Shown here: one piece after another, positions 43,765 through 51,751 of the stretch
Numbering within the stretch: position 1 is the stretch's first letter
Layout: each line of letters begins with the position of its first letter
Origin: Rodentibacter abscessus
Lineage (GTDB): Bacteria; Pseudomonadota; Gammaproteobacteria; Enterobacterales; Pasteurellaceae
DNA length: 64,000 nt
NCBI RefSeq assembly: GCF_047160095.1
Contig: NZ_AP038785.1
Coordinates: forward strand, 620,001 to 684,000
Direction: 5' to 3'
Translations under genes and position numbers: made by a program
The notes under the pieces: generated by a model
What the model was told of the DNA's origin: nothing
Databases searched by the model: none
Seen by the model: only the letters and a program-made list of their open reading frames with translations

Positions 43765-44955
43765 TTAAAGCACTTTTACAATGCTTTCACAGAGATAACG
43801 AATGTTGTCTTCTGTTATCCCTGCCACATTAATACGACCTGAGCGCACTGCGTAAATTGCAAATTCTTCTTTTAAGCGATCAACCTGTTCACCGGTTAAA
43901 CCACTAAAGGAGAACATGCCGTTTTGTTCAATGATGAAGCCGAAATCCTGCTGCGCACCGTATTCTTTAAGAAGTTGTACAAATAAATGACGCATTTTTT
44001 TGATGCGTTCACGCATTTCAGTGAGTTCATCTTCCCAAGATTGACGAAGTGTCGCATCGCTTAATACCTGAACGACAGTTGCCGCACCATGTGATGCCGG
44101 ATTGGAGTAAAGCGTGCGAATAATGGATTTCACTTGCGTTAATGCGGTTGTTGCAATATCGGAATCAGCGGCAACTAAAGTAAACGCACCCACACGTTCA
44201 TTATATAAGCCGAAGTTTTTTGAGAATGAACTTGCGACTAACAATTCTTTATGATTTTCCGCAAAGGTACGCAAACCGATCGCATCTTCATTTAAACCGT
44301 TTGCTAAACCTTGATAAGCAAAGTCGAATAACGGCAACCAACCGTTTTGTGCAGAAAGCTCGGCAAGTTGTTTCCACTGTTCCGGTGTCGGGTCAATACC
44401 TGTCGGGTTATGGCAACAACCGTGAAGTAACACAACATCCCCTTCACCGGCATTGCTTAAATCAGCGATAAGGTTATCCCAATCAAGAGCTTTGTTTTCC
44501 GCATCATAATAACGGTATTCACGAATTGTCATTCCCACGGCATTGAAGATAGCATTGTGGTTTGGCCAAGTCGGTGTGCTAATCCACACATTTTGCGCTT
44601 TAGTTTGACGCTTTATAAATTCCGCCGCAATACGTAAAGCACCTGTTCCGCCAAGGCTTTGTACGGTTTTCGCACGGTGATTTTTCACGATTTCACTACT
44701 TGCGCCGAATAACAATTCTTGAGTTAAGCGATTGTATTCGGCAATGCCGTCAATCGTGAGGTAATTTTTGGTATTTTCTTTATCAAGTAAGCGTTTTTCC
44801 GCCTCTTTGACTGCTCGCATAATCGGCGTTGCACCTTGGGCATCTTTATAAACCCCGATACCGAGGTTGATTTTATTCACACGGGTTTCAGATTTGAATG
44901 CTTCGCCTAAGCCGAGAATCGGATCGGCAGGGGCGGCTTTAATGTTTTCAAACAT
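43765..44955 (-). CDS. aspC: Aspartate/aromatic aminotransferase
   Basis: PLP-dependent class I aminotransferase converting oxaloacetate and glutamate to aspartate and 2-oxoglutarate. 396 residues from ATG 44955 (AAGGAAAA upstream), the exact family length; the upstream in-frame extension is unsupported. PLP-binding Lys in VASSFSKNFGLYNERVGAF; NPTGIDPTPEQW; substrate-binding Arg near the C terminus in YAVRSGRINVAG. Confidence 0.95.
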   Translation of the reverse strand: MFENIKAAPADPILGLGEAFKSETRVNKINLGIGVYKDAQGATPIMRAVKEAEKRLLDKENTKNYLTIDGIAEYNRLTQELLFGASSEIVKNHRAKTVQSLGGTGALRIAAEFIKRQTKAQNVWISTPTWPNHNAIFNAVGMTIREYRYYDAENKALDWDNLIADLSNAGEGDVVLLHGCCHNPTGIDPTPEQWKQLAELSAQNGWLPLFDFAYQGLANGLNEDAIGLRTFAENHKELLVASSFSKNFGLYNERVGAFTLVAADSDIATTALTQVKSIIRTLYSNPASHGAATVVQVLSDATLRQSWEDELTEMRERIKKMRHLFVQLLKEYGAQQDFGFIIEQNGMFSFSGLTGEQVDRLKEEFAIYAVRSGRINVAGITEDNIRYLCESIVKVL

Positions 44956-45040
44956 AGCGTTTTCCTTTTTTGATGTGTGTAAGTCGGCTAATTTATACTG
45001 CAAGCATTTATGTTTAGCAAGTAAAAACACTGTAAAAATG

Positions 45041-45084
45041 AACCGCACTTTAGCGTTTTATAAATTACATCAAAAAGTGCGGTT
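45041..45084 (-). terminator. Inverted USS pair downstream of purK
   Basis: AACCGCACTTT (45041-45051) and AAAGTGCGGTT (45074-45084) form an 11-bp stem from two opposed USS, with a 22-base loop. It lies right after the purK stop; paired USS commonly double as terminators in this family. Confidence 0.5.
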
Positions 45085-45094
45085 AAAAATGAAT

Positions 45095-46183
45095 TTATTT
45101 TAATTTATCGCCCACCCAGTGTAATCCTGATTGATAATCTGTCGGCAATTCATTACTCAGTTTTTCTAGTTGTTGAACGAGTACGGATTTATCCGGATGG
45201 GAAAGATTAATATGCCCGACTTTGCGTCCTGCTCTTACTTCTTTACCATACCAGTGAAGTTGTGCGAAAGGCGTGTTGAGCCATTTCTCATTGTGCTCCG
45301 TACCGATTAAGTTCACCATCACACTTGGTGCAACGATGTTTAACTCCGGTGTCGGCAAGTCAAGTAAGGCTCGCAAATGGAGTTCAAATTGACTGACTGT
45401 GCAGCCGAGTTGGGTCCAGTGTCCGCTGTTGTGTACGCGTGGTGCGAGTTCGTTAATCAACAGTTGTTCTCCTACGACAAAACATTCCATTGCCATTACA
45501 CCCACATAGCCGAGTTTATCCATAATTTTCCCCAACATTGTCTCAGCTTGTTTTTGTAGTACGGACTGTTGCGGAAAATCGGTATCTACCACGCTATAGC
45601 GCAAAATACCGTTTTGTTGGAGGTTATGCGTAACCGGATAAAAACGTTTTTCACCATTTCTAAAACGTGCACCGACGATGGAGACTTCATAATCAAAGGG
45701 GATGAATTTTTCGGCAATCACTTCTCCAAACAAATCATTGGCAATATCTTCTTTATTATCGTTGTTAATGATCCATTGACCCCGTCCGTCATAACCCCCT
45801 GTACGGCGTTTTACGACAACTTTCTCTCCCACATTTTGGAATACTTGCTGCCATTGCGCTTTATCTTCCAATAAACACCAAGGTGATGTGGAAAGTTTCA
45901 GTTCATCTAACAAGGATTTTTGTGTAAAGCGATCCGCCAGTAAGCCGAAAATAGCTTGATTGGCGAAATTTTTGTGATGACCGAGTAATTCAGTTAAAGG
46001 CGTTTTTTCCCAACGCTCGATTTCAGCGGTAATCACCGCATTTTGCGGTAAATCGAATACAGGCGCATTGAAGGCTAAAGGTTCAACTTGAATATCTAAA
46101 GGCGCACCGGCATAGCGAAGCATTCTGCCTAATTGACCATTGCCGAGTACATAAACGGTAGGGTAGAGAGACGATTTTTGCAT
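45095..46183 (-). CDS. purK: N5-carboxyaminoimidazole ribonucleotide synthase
   Basis: ATP-grasp enzyme of purine synthesis converting AIR and bicarbonate to N5-CAIR. 362 residues from ATG 46183, with GAGA six bases upstream; the frame continues upstream into a repeat element but without support. Motifs: VLGNGQLGRMLRYAG, VVKRRTGGYDGRGQW, and the C-terminal NELAPRVHNSGHWT. Normally coupled to purE, but here 296 bp away because of an inserted element and a USS hairpin. Confidence 0.95.
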   Translation of the reverse strand: MQKSSLYPTVYVLGNGQLGRMLRYAGAPLDIQVEPLAFNAPVFDLPQNAVITAEIERWEKTPLTELLGHHKNFANQAIFGLLADRFTQKSLLDELKLSTSPWCLLEDKAQWQQVFQNVGEKVVVKRRTGGYDGRGQWIINNDNKEDIANDLFGEVIAEKFIPFDYEVSIVGARFRNGEKRFYPVTHNLQQNGILRYSVVDTDFPQQSVLQKQAETMLGKIMDKLGYVGVMAMECFVVGEQLLINELAPRVHNSGHWTQLGCTVSQFELHLRALLDLPTPELNIVAPSVMVNLIGTEHNEKWLNTPFAQLHWYGKEVRAGRKVGHINLSHPDKSVLVQQLEKLSNELPTDYQSGLHWVGDKLK

Positions 46184-46219
46184 GGGATTTCTCATAAAAA
46201 ATAATCGAAAAAATAACGG

Positions 46220-46426
46220 TATCATGTATCAGTTGCACAAAGAGAATTTTATATCCGATATTTCTCGGGGGGAGGGGCGTATTGCATACGCCCTGATAAG
46301 CCCTCTTACGGAATTGGGCGTATGCAATATGGCCCTACAATCCATTTCATCATTAAACCCGCTATCGGTGCGTTACGGCTTCGCCTAACGACACCCTACG
46401 ATGATTTGTGCAACCGCTACATAATA
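46220..46426. repeat. Inverted-repeat element, copy F (207 bp), between purE and purK
   Basis: Left terminus TATCATGTATCAGTTGCACA, right terminus TTTGTGCAACCGCTACATAATA. The core holds GTTACGGCTTCGCCTAAC (46372-46389) plus an inner inverted pair GGGCGTATTGCATACGCCC / GGGCGTATGCAATAT that is not in the short copies. Contains no coding frame of note. Confidence 0.85.
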
Positions 46427-46436
46427 CTGAAAAACA

Positions 46437-46463
46437 ACCGCACTTTTACTTTTAAAGTGCGGT
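46437..46463 (-). terminator. Inverted USS hairpin downstream of purE
   Basis: ACCGCACTTT (46437-46446) / AAAGTGCGGT (46454-46463), loop TACTTTT. A compact 10-bp stem directly after the purE stop, followed on the minus strand by GTTTTT. Likely terminates or attenuates purE before purK. Confidence 0.6.
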
Positions 46464-46479
46464 CAGATTTGAAAAGGTT

Positions 46480-46977
46480 TTATATCCTCGGATCGGGGTT
46501 ATCCAGTACGCTTTTGGTTTGTTTTTCACGGAAAGTTTGCAAACGTGAAAGCAATTCGTGATCCCAAGCGGCCAGAATTTGTGCCGCAAGCAATCCGGCA
46601 TTGGCAGCACCGGCAGGGCCAATCGCCAATGTGCCGACCGGAATCCCTTTCGGCATTTGCACGATAGAATAGAGGCTATCCACACCGCTTAGCATAGAAC
46701 TTTTCACCGGAACGCCAAGTACCGGTACAAGGGTTTTTGCTGCAATCATACCCGGTAAATGTGCTGCTCCGCCTGCGCCGGCAATAATCACTTTATAACC
46801 GTTTTGCTGTGCATTTTCGGCAAAAGTAAAGAGTTTATCCGGTGTGCGATGGGCGGAAACGACTTCAACGTGATAAGACACGTTGAGTTCATCTAAAATT
46901 TGAGTTGCCTCTTGCATGGTTGTCCAATCGCTTTTTGAACCCATAACAATGGCAATTTTTGCTTGTGTTGCAGACAT
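46480..46977 (-). CDS. purE: N5-carboxyaminoimidazole ribonucleotide mutase
   Basis: Converts N5-CAIR to CAIR in purine synthesis. 165 residues. Class I motifs: IVMGSKSDWTTM near the N terminus, VSAHRTPDKLF, AGAGGAAHLPGM, and SLYSIVQMPKGIPVGTLAIG. A PurR box lies 60 bases upstream. Confidence 0.97.
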   Translation of the reverse strand: MSATQAKIAIVMGSKSDWTTMQEATQILDELNVSYHVEVVSAHRTPDKLFTFAENAQQNGYKVIIAGAGGAAHLPGMIAAKTLVPVLGVPVKSSMLSGVDSLYSIVQMPKGIPVGTLAIGPAGAANAGLLAAQILAAWDHELLSRLQTFREKQTKSVLDNPDPRI

Positions 46978-47036
46978 TTTTTGCTCTCACATAAAACTAA
47001 AAAACGCTGCGTAGAATAGCATAATTCGGCAAAGTT

Positions 47037-47052
47037 AAGCAAACGTTTGCTC
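47037..47052. promoter_or_regulatory. PurR operator of purE
   Basis: AAGCAAACGTTTGCTC is a close match to the PurR palindrome ACGCAAACGTTTGCGT, perfect across the central GCAAACGTTTGC. On the minus strand it overlaps a possible -35 (TTGCTT), with TATTCT (47013-47018) 18 bases downstream as -10, so bound PurR would block RNA polymerase. Confidence 0.85.
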
Positions 47053-47138
47053 AATTGTTTTAATGGAAAATATCATTGCAAGTTTCACCGTAAAATCATA
47101 TCCTAAGCGCAGTTTTTTCCTGAGACAAAGGGCAAGTT

Positions 47139-49748
47139 ATGTTAGCCAAGGCAAAGTATAGAAAAGATTATAAACAACCCGATTTTACCGTAACGGATAT
47201 TTATTTGGACGTTCACTTAGATCCGCAACGTACGGTGGTGACGGCAACCACACAATTTAAGCGTTTAAACAACGAAGCGACACACTTACGTTTAGACGGT
47301 CATAGTTTTCAATTTTCTTCCATTAAATTTAACGGTGAACCTTTCACTGCCTATCAACAAGATAGCGAAGGCTTAACTTTAGATTTAACAGCCAAAAGTG
47401 CGGTTGAATTTTCACTTGAAATTGTGACGATTTTAATTCCCGCAGAAAACACCTCATTACAAGGTTTATATCAATCCGGCGAAGGTGTTTGCACGCAATG
47501 TGAGGCGGAGGGATTTCGTCAAATCACCTATATGTTGGATCGTCCCGATGTTTTGGCGCGTTACACCACCAAAATCACGGCGGATAAAGCCAAATATCCG
47601 TATTTACTTTCTAACGGCAACCGTATTGCCGAAGGAGATTTAGAAGACGGTCGTCATTGGGTTGAATGGAATGATCCTTTCCCGAAACCGAGCTACTTAT
47701 TTGCATTAGTCGCAGGCGATTTTGATCTTTTACAAGATAAATTCATCACCAAGAGCGGAAAGGAAGTCGCCTTAGAACTTTATGTGGATCGTGGCAACTT
47801 GGATCGTGCCGGTTGGGCGATGGAAAGTTTGAAAAAAGCGATGAAATGGGATGAAGATCGGTTTAATCTCGAATACGATTTAGATATTTATATGATCGTT
47901 GCCGTAGATTTTTTCAATATGGGAGCAATGGAAAATAAAGGATTGAATATTTTTAATTCTAAATTTGTATTGGCTAATCCGCAAACGGCAACCGATGATG
48001 ATTATCATGCCATTGAAAGCGTGATTGCGCACGAATATTTTCACAACTGGACGGGTAATCGCATAACCTGTCGGGATTGGTTTCAATTAAGTTTAAAAGA
48101 AGGCTTAACCGTATTCCGTGATCAAGAATTTTCATCAGATACCGGCTCACGTGCGGTGAATCGTATCAACAATGTAAAATTTTTGCGTACGACTCAATTT
48201 GCTGAAGACGCAGGCCCAATGGCACACCCGATTCGCCCGGAAAAAGTGATTGAAATGAATAATTTCTATACCGTGACCGTGTATGAAAAAGGGGCGGAAG
48301 TGATCCGTATGTTGCATACTTTATTGGGGGAACAAGGTTTCCAAAAAGGAATGGCATTGTATATCGCGGAAAATGATGGAAAAGCGGCAACTTGTGAAGA
48401 TTTTGTTTCAGCAATGGAACGGGCGAATGATCTTGATTTAACCCAATTCCGCCGTTGGTATAGCCAATCCGGCACGCCGGAACTGCTGATTAGTGATGCT
48501 TATGACGAGCAAACCCGCACTTATCGCCTCACCGTTTCACAATCTACACCGCCGACTGCAGATCAAATGGAAAAAGTGAATTTACACATTCCGCTTAAAA
48601 TAGCGTTATATGCGCAAGACGGCACAAAACAAATGTTACAGCATAATGGTGAGCCTTTAAGCTGCGTGTTGAATATCACGGAAAAAGATCAAGAATTTGA
48701 GTTTCATGGCATTTACGGTCGTCCGGTTCCGGCATTATTGGCAGATTTTTCTGCACCGGTAAAATTAGATTATGATTACACCACCGAACAACTTCTCACA
48801 TTGTTAAAGTTTGCCGAAAATGCCTTTGTGCGTTGGGATGCGGCACAAACATTATTTACTAATGAATTACGGCGCAACGTGAGCCATTTCCAGCAAGGTG
48901 AGGAATTTGAAATTTCACCGCAAATTTTAACCGCACTTTCACAAGTTTTGGAAAACTATGAAAGCGATATTGAACTTTCAACATTAATTCTCACCTTACC
49001 TCGTGATATTGAATTTGCCGAAAATTTCAAAACCATCGATCCGGACGGCATTGTGGTAGCTCGTGAATTTATGTTGCGCACTATTGCGGAATTTTTAAAA
49101 GATCAATTGCTTAAAACTTATAACCATATCCGTTTGGAAGATTATCGTGTAACTCAACAAGATATCGCCTTACGTGCAATGCGCAACCTTTGTTTGAGCT
49201 ATCTGGCTTACACATCGCTTGGTAATAATATGGTACATAAGCACTACAATGCGGCGCATAATATGACGGATACACTTGCCGCTCTGACTGCCGCAACAAA
49301 AGCCGCATTACCGTGCCGTGATACTTTACTCGCCGATTTTGAACAAAAATGGCAACAAGACGGTTTGGTGATGGACAAGTGGTTTGCTTTACAAGCGACA
49401 CGCCCTGATGAGAATGTGTTGGAGATCGTGAATCAGCTTATGGATCACCCAAGTTTCAATTTCAACAATCCGAACAGGTTGCGTTCACTGGTGGGGAGCT
49501 TTGCAAACCAAAATCTTAAAGCTTTCCATGAAATCAGTGGCTCGGGTTATCGTTTTTTAACGGATGTATTAATTCGCTTAAACGATAGCAACCCGCAAGT
49601 TGCTGCACGATTGATCGAACCTTTAATTCGCTTCGCCCGCTATGATGCTCAACGCCAAACCTTAATGAAACGGGCATTAGAACGTTTGACTGCCGTTGAA
49701 AATCTTTCCAAAGATTTATTTGAGAAAATCGATAAGGCACTGCGGTAG
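47139..49748 (+). CDS. pepN: Aminopeptidase N
   Basis: Zinc metallopeptidase (M1 family) that trims N-terminal residues from peptides in the cytosol. 869 residues. Exopeptidase motif GAMEN near residue 262, zinc motif HEYFHNW with the downstream Glu in LKEGLTVFRDQEF. No signal peptide. Preceded by the divergent purE control region and followed by a hairpin made of an USS and a damaged USS. Confidence 0.96.
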   Translation: MLAKAKYRKDYKQPDFTVTDIYLDVHLDPQRTVVTATTQFKRLNNEATHLRLDGHSFQFSSIKFNGEPFTAYQQDSEGLTLDLTAKSAVEFSLEIVTILIPAENTSLQGLYQSGEGVCTQCEAEGFRQITYMLDRPDVLARYTTKITADKAKYPYLLSNGNRIAEGDLEDGRHWVEWNDPFPKPSYLFALVAGDFDLLQDKFITKSGKEVALELYVDRGNLDRAGWAMESLKKAMKWDEDRFNLEYDLDIYMIVAVDFFNMGAMENKGLNIFNSKFVLANPQTATDDDYHAIESVIAHEYFHNWTGNRITCRDWFQLSLKEGLTVFRDQEFSSDTGSRAVNRINNVKFLRTTQFAEDAGPMAHPIRPEKVIEMNNFYTVTVYEKGAEVIRMLHTLLGEQGFQKGMALYIAENDGKAATCEDFVSAMERANDLDLTQFRRWYSQSGTPELLISDAYDEQTRTYRLTVSQSTPPTADQMEKVNLHIPLKIALYAQDGTKQMLQHNGEPLSCVLNITEKDQEFEFHGIYGRPVPALLADFSAPVKLDYDYTTEQLLTLLKFAENAFVRWDAAQTLFTNELRRNVSHFQQGEEFEISPQILTALSQVLENYESDIELSTLILTLPRDIEFAENFKTIDPDGIVVAREFMLRTIAEFLKDQLLKTYNHIRLEDYRVTQQDIALRAMRNLCLSYLAYTSLGNNMVHKHYNAAHNMTDTLAALTAATKAALPCRDTLLADFEQKWQQDGLVMDKWFALQATRPDENVLEIVNQLMDHPSFNFNNPNRLRSLVGSFANQNLKAFHEISGSGYRFLTDVLIRLNDSNPQVAARLIEPLIRFARYDAQRQTLMKRALERLTAVENLSKDLFEKIDKALR

Positions 49749-49769
49749 GAAAGTAATAGAAAACCACAC

Positions 49770-49797
49770 AAAGTGCGGTTGATTTTGACCGAACTTT
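49770..49797 (+). terminator. Imperfect USS hairpin after pepN
   Basis: AAAGTGCGGT (49770-49779) pairs with ACCGAACTTT (49788-49797), one mismatch at the position where the second USS has lost its core C, followed by a T-run. Confidence 0.6.
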
Positions 49798-49830
49798 TTT
49801 ACAGTCAACTATCCTGAGAGATAAACGAGT

Positions 49831-50850
49831 ATGTATAAATTATTCCGTCAATGTATTTTCCAAATGGATGCGGAAAATGCACATAATTTCACCATTCAAT
49901 GTTTAAAATTTGCCGGTCATCCTTTGTTTCAGCCGCTTTTGAGATCGTTGCTTTCTCCCCCTAAAGGTGTGGAAAAAACCGTGATGGGGGTGCATTTTCC
50001 GAATCCGATCGGGCTAGCGGCAGGTGCAGATAAAAACGGTGATGCCATTGATGGCTTTGGCGCACTTGGTTTTGGCTTTGTGGAAGTGGGAACGGTAACG
50101 CCTTTGGCGCAGGACGGCAATGCGAGACCTCGTCAATTTCGATTAATTGAAGCGGAGGGGATTATTAATCGGAATGGGTTTAATAATAACGGCATTGATT
50201 ATTTGATCGAAAATGTGAAGAAAGCGCGTTATCGCGGTGTGATTGGCATTAATATCGGTAAAAATAAGCAAACACCGTTAGAACACGGCAAAGACGATTA
50301 TATTTTCTGTTTGAATAAGGCGTACAACTATGCCGGTTATATTACGGTGAATATTTCATCACCGAATACGCCGGATTTACGCCGTTTGCAATATGGCGAT
50401 TATTTTGACGATCTGTTGCAAAGCATTAAAGCCCGTCAGGCGATTTTGGCGGATCAATATAATAAATATGTGCCGATAGCGGTGAAGATTGCACCCGATT
50501 TGTCTGAGGAAGAATTAGTGCAAATTGCCGATGCTTTGGTTCGTCATAAAATGGACGGTGTGATTGCAACCAATACTACCATTTCCCGTGATACGGTTGC
50601 CGGTTTAAAAAATGCGGAGCAGCAGGGGGGATTAAGCGGTAAGCCGTTGCAACACAAAAGTACGGCAATTATCAAACGTTTATATGAAGAATTGAAGGGA
50701 CAAATTCCGATTATTGGCAGCGGCGGCATTGACGGCGTGCAAAATGCACAAGAAAAAATAGCAGCAGGAGCGGAATTATTACAGGTTTATTCGGGTTTGA
50801 TTTATCACGGGCCGAAATTAGTCAAAGAATTAGTAAAACAGATTAAATAA
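49831..50850 (+). CDS. pyrD: Dihydroorotate dehydrogenase, class 2
   Basis: Quinone-linked, membrane-associated flavoprotein of pyrimidine synthesis. 339 residues. The N-terminal helical membrane-binding part, GLAAGADKNGDAIDGF, catalytic-Ser region VNISSPNTPDLRRLQ, and FMN-phosphate loop IPIIGSGGIDG. Its TAA overlaps the rnm ATG. Confidence 0.96.
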   Translation: MYKLFRQCIFQMDAENAHNFTIQCLKFAGHPLFQPLLRSLLSPPKGVEKTVMGVHFPNPIGLAAGADKNGDAIDGFGALGFGFVEVGTVTPLAQDGNARPRQFRLIEAEGIINRNGFNNNGIDYLIENVKKARYRGVIGINIGKNKQTPLEHGKDDYIFCLNKAYNYAGYITVNISSPNTPDLRRLQYGDYFDDLLQSIKARQAILADQYNKYVPIAVKIAPDLSEEELVQIADALVRHKMDGVIATNTTISRDTVAGLKNAEQQGGLSGKPLQHKSTAIIKRLYEELKGQIPIIGSGGIDGVQNAQEKIAAGAELLQVYSGLIYHGPKLVKELVKQIK

Positions 50851-51674
50851 TGACAAAAATATACGATTTACATTGTCACAGCAGTGCCTCAGACGGCATT
50901 CTTAGTCCAAGGGAAGTGGTGCAGCGTGCGGCAGAGCAGGGTGTGAATGTGTTGGCATTATGCGATCACGATACGGTTGCCGGCATTGATGAAGCCAAAA
51001 TCGCCGCAGATGAATTAGGGGTTGAATTGATTGTCGGCGTGGAAATTTCGACCGATTGGGAAGGACGAGGCATTCATATTGTGGGGTTAAATTTCGATAA
51101 AACCCACCCGGAAATGACCGCACTTTTAGCCAACCAAAAAGCCTTGCGTGAGAAAAGAGCGGTCGAAATCGGCAAAAAATTAGAGAAAGCCGGTGTGCCG
51201 AATGCTTATGAGGGAGCAAAGTCATTGGCTGATGGTGAGGTAACCCGCGCCCATTATGCTCGCTATTTGGTGCAAATCGGCAAAGTATCCAATGACGGGC
51301 AAGCATTTAAACGCTATTTAGGGCAAGGGAAATCCGCATTTGTAAAAGCCGAATGGACAGATATTCCCACCGCCATTGATACCATTCATAAAGCAGGCGG
51401 CATTGCCCTGATTGCCCACCCGCTACGTTATAATATGACGGGAAAATGGGTGCGCAGACTAATGACGGATTTCAAAAATTGGGGCGGTGATGGAATGGAA
51501 GTCGCCGACTGCGGACAAACGAAAGATCAACGCCAACTACTTGCCCGCTGGGCGAGAGAGTTTGAATTTGTCGGCTCGGTCGGATCGGATTTTCATTTCC
51601 CTTGCGGTTGGGTTGAATTAGGAAAAAATTTAGTGTTACCGGACGATGTAAAAGCGGTTTGGGAATTGTTTTAG
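50850..51674 (+). CDS. rnm: PHP-domain 5'-3' exoribonuclease/phosphatase Rnm (YciV)
   Basis: PHP-family metal-dependent phosphoesterase like E. coli Rnm/YciV, which matures 5' ends of rRNA and degrades oligonucleotides and 3',5'-nucleotide bisphosphates. 274 residues. Metal ligands in YDLHCHSSASDG, ALCDHDTVAG, GVEIST, and VGSDFHFP. Coupled to pyrD by a one-base overlap. Confidence 0.9.
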   Translation: MTKIYDLHCHSSASDGILSPREVVQRAAEQGVNVLALCDHDTVAGIDEAKIAADELGVELIVGVEISTDWEGRGIHIVGLNFDKTHPEMTALLANQKALREKRAVEIGKKLEKAGVPNAYEGAKSLADGEVTRAHYARYLVQIGKVSNDGQAFKRYLGQGKSAFVKAEWTDIPTAIDTIHKAGGIALIAHPLRYNMTGKWVRRLMTDFKNWGGDGMEVADCGQTKDQRQLLARWAREFEFVGSVGSDFHFPCGWVELGKNLVLPDDVKAVWELF

Positions 51675-51706
51675 ATCGTTTTTTGTTTATTTTGTGATAA
51701 TGCTGG

Positions 51707-51737
51707 AAAAAAAGGGGGGAATTTTACTTCCCCTTTT
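51707..51737. terminator. Terminator between rnm and metE
   Basis: AAAAGGGG (51710-51717) / CCCCTTTT (51730-51737) with a 12-base loop and flanking A/T runs; serves both convergent genes. Confidence 0.75.
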
Positions 51738-51751
51738 AAATTGACTAAGAT

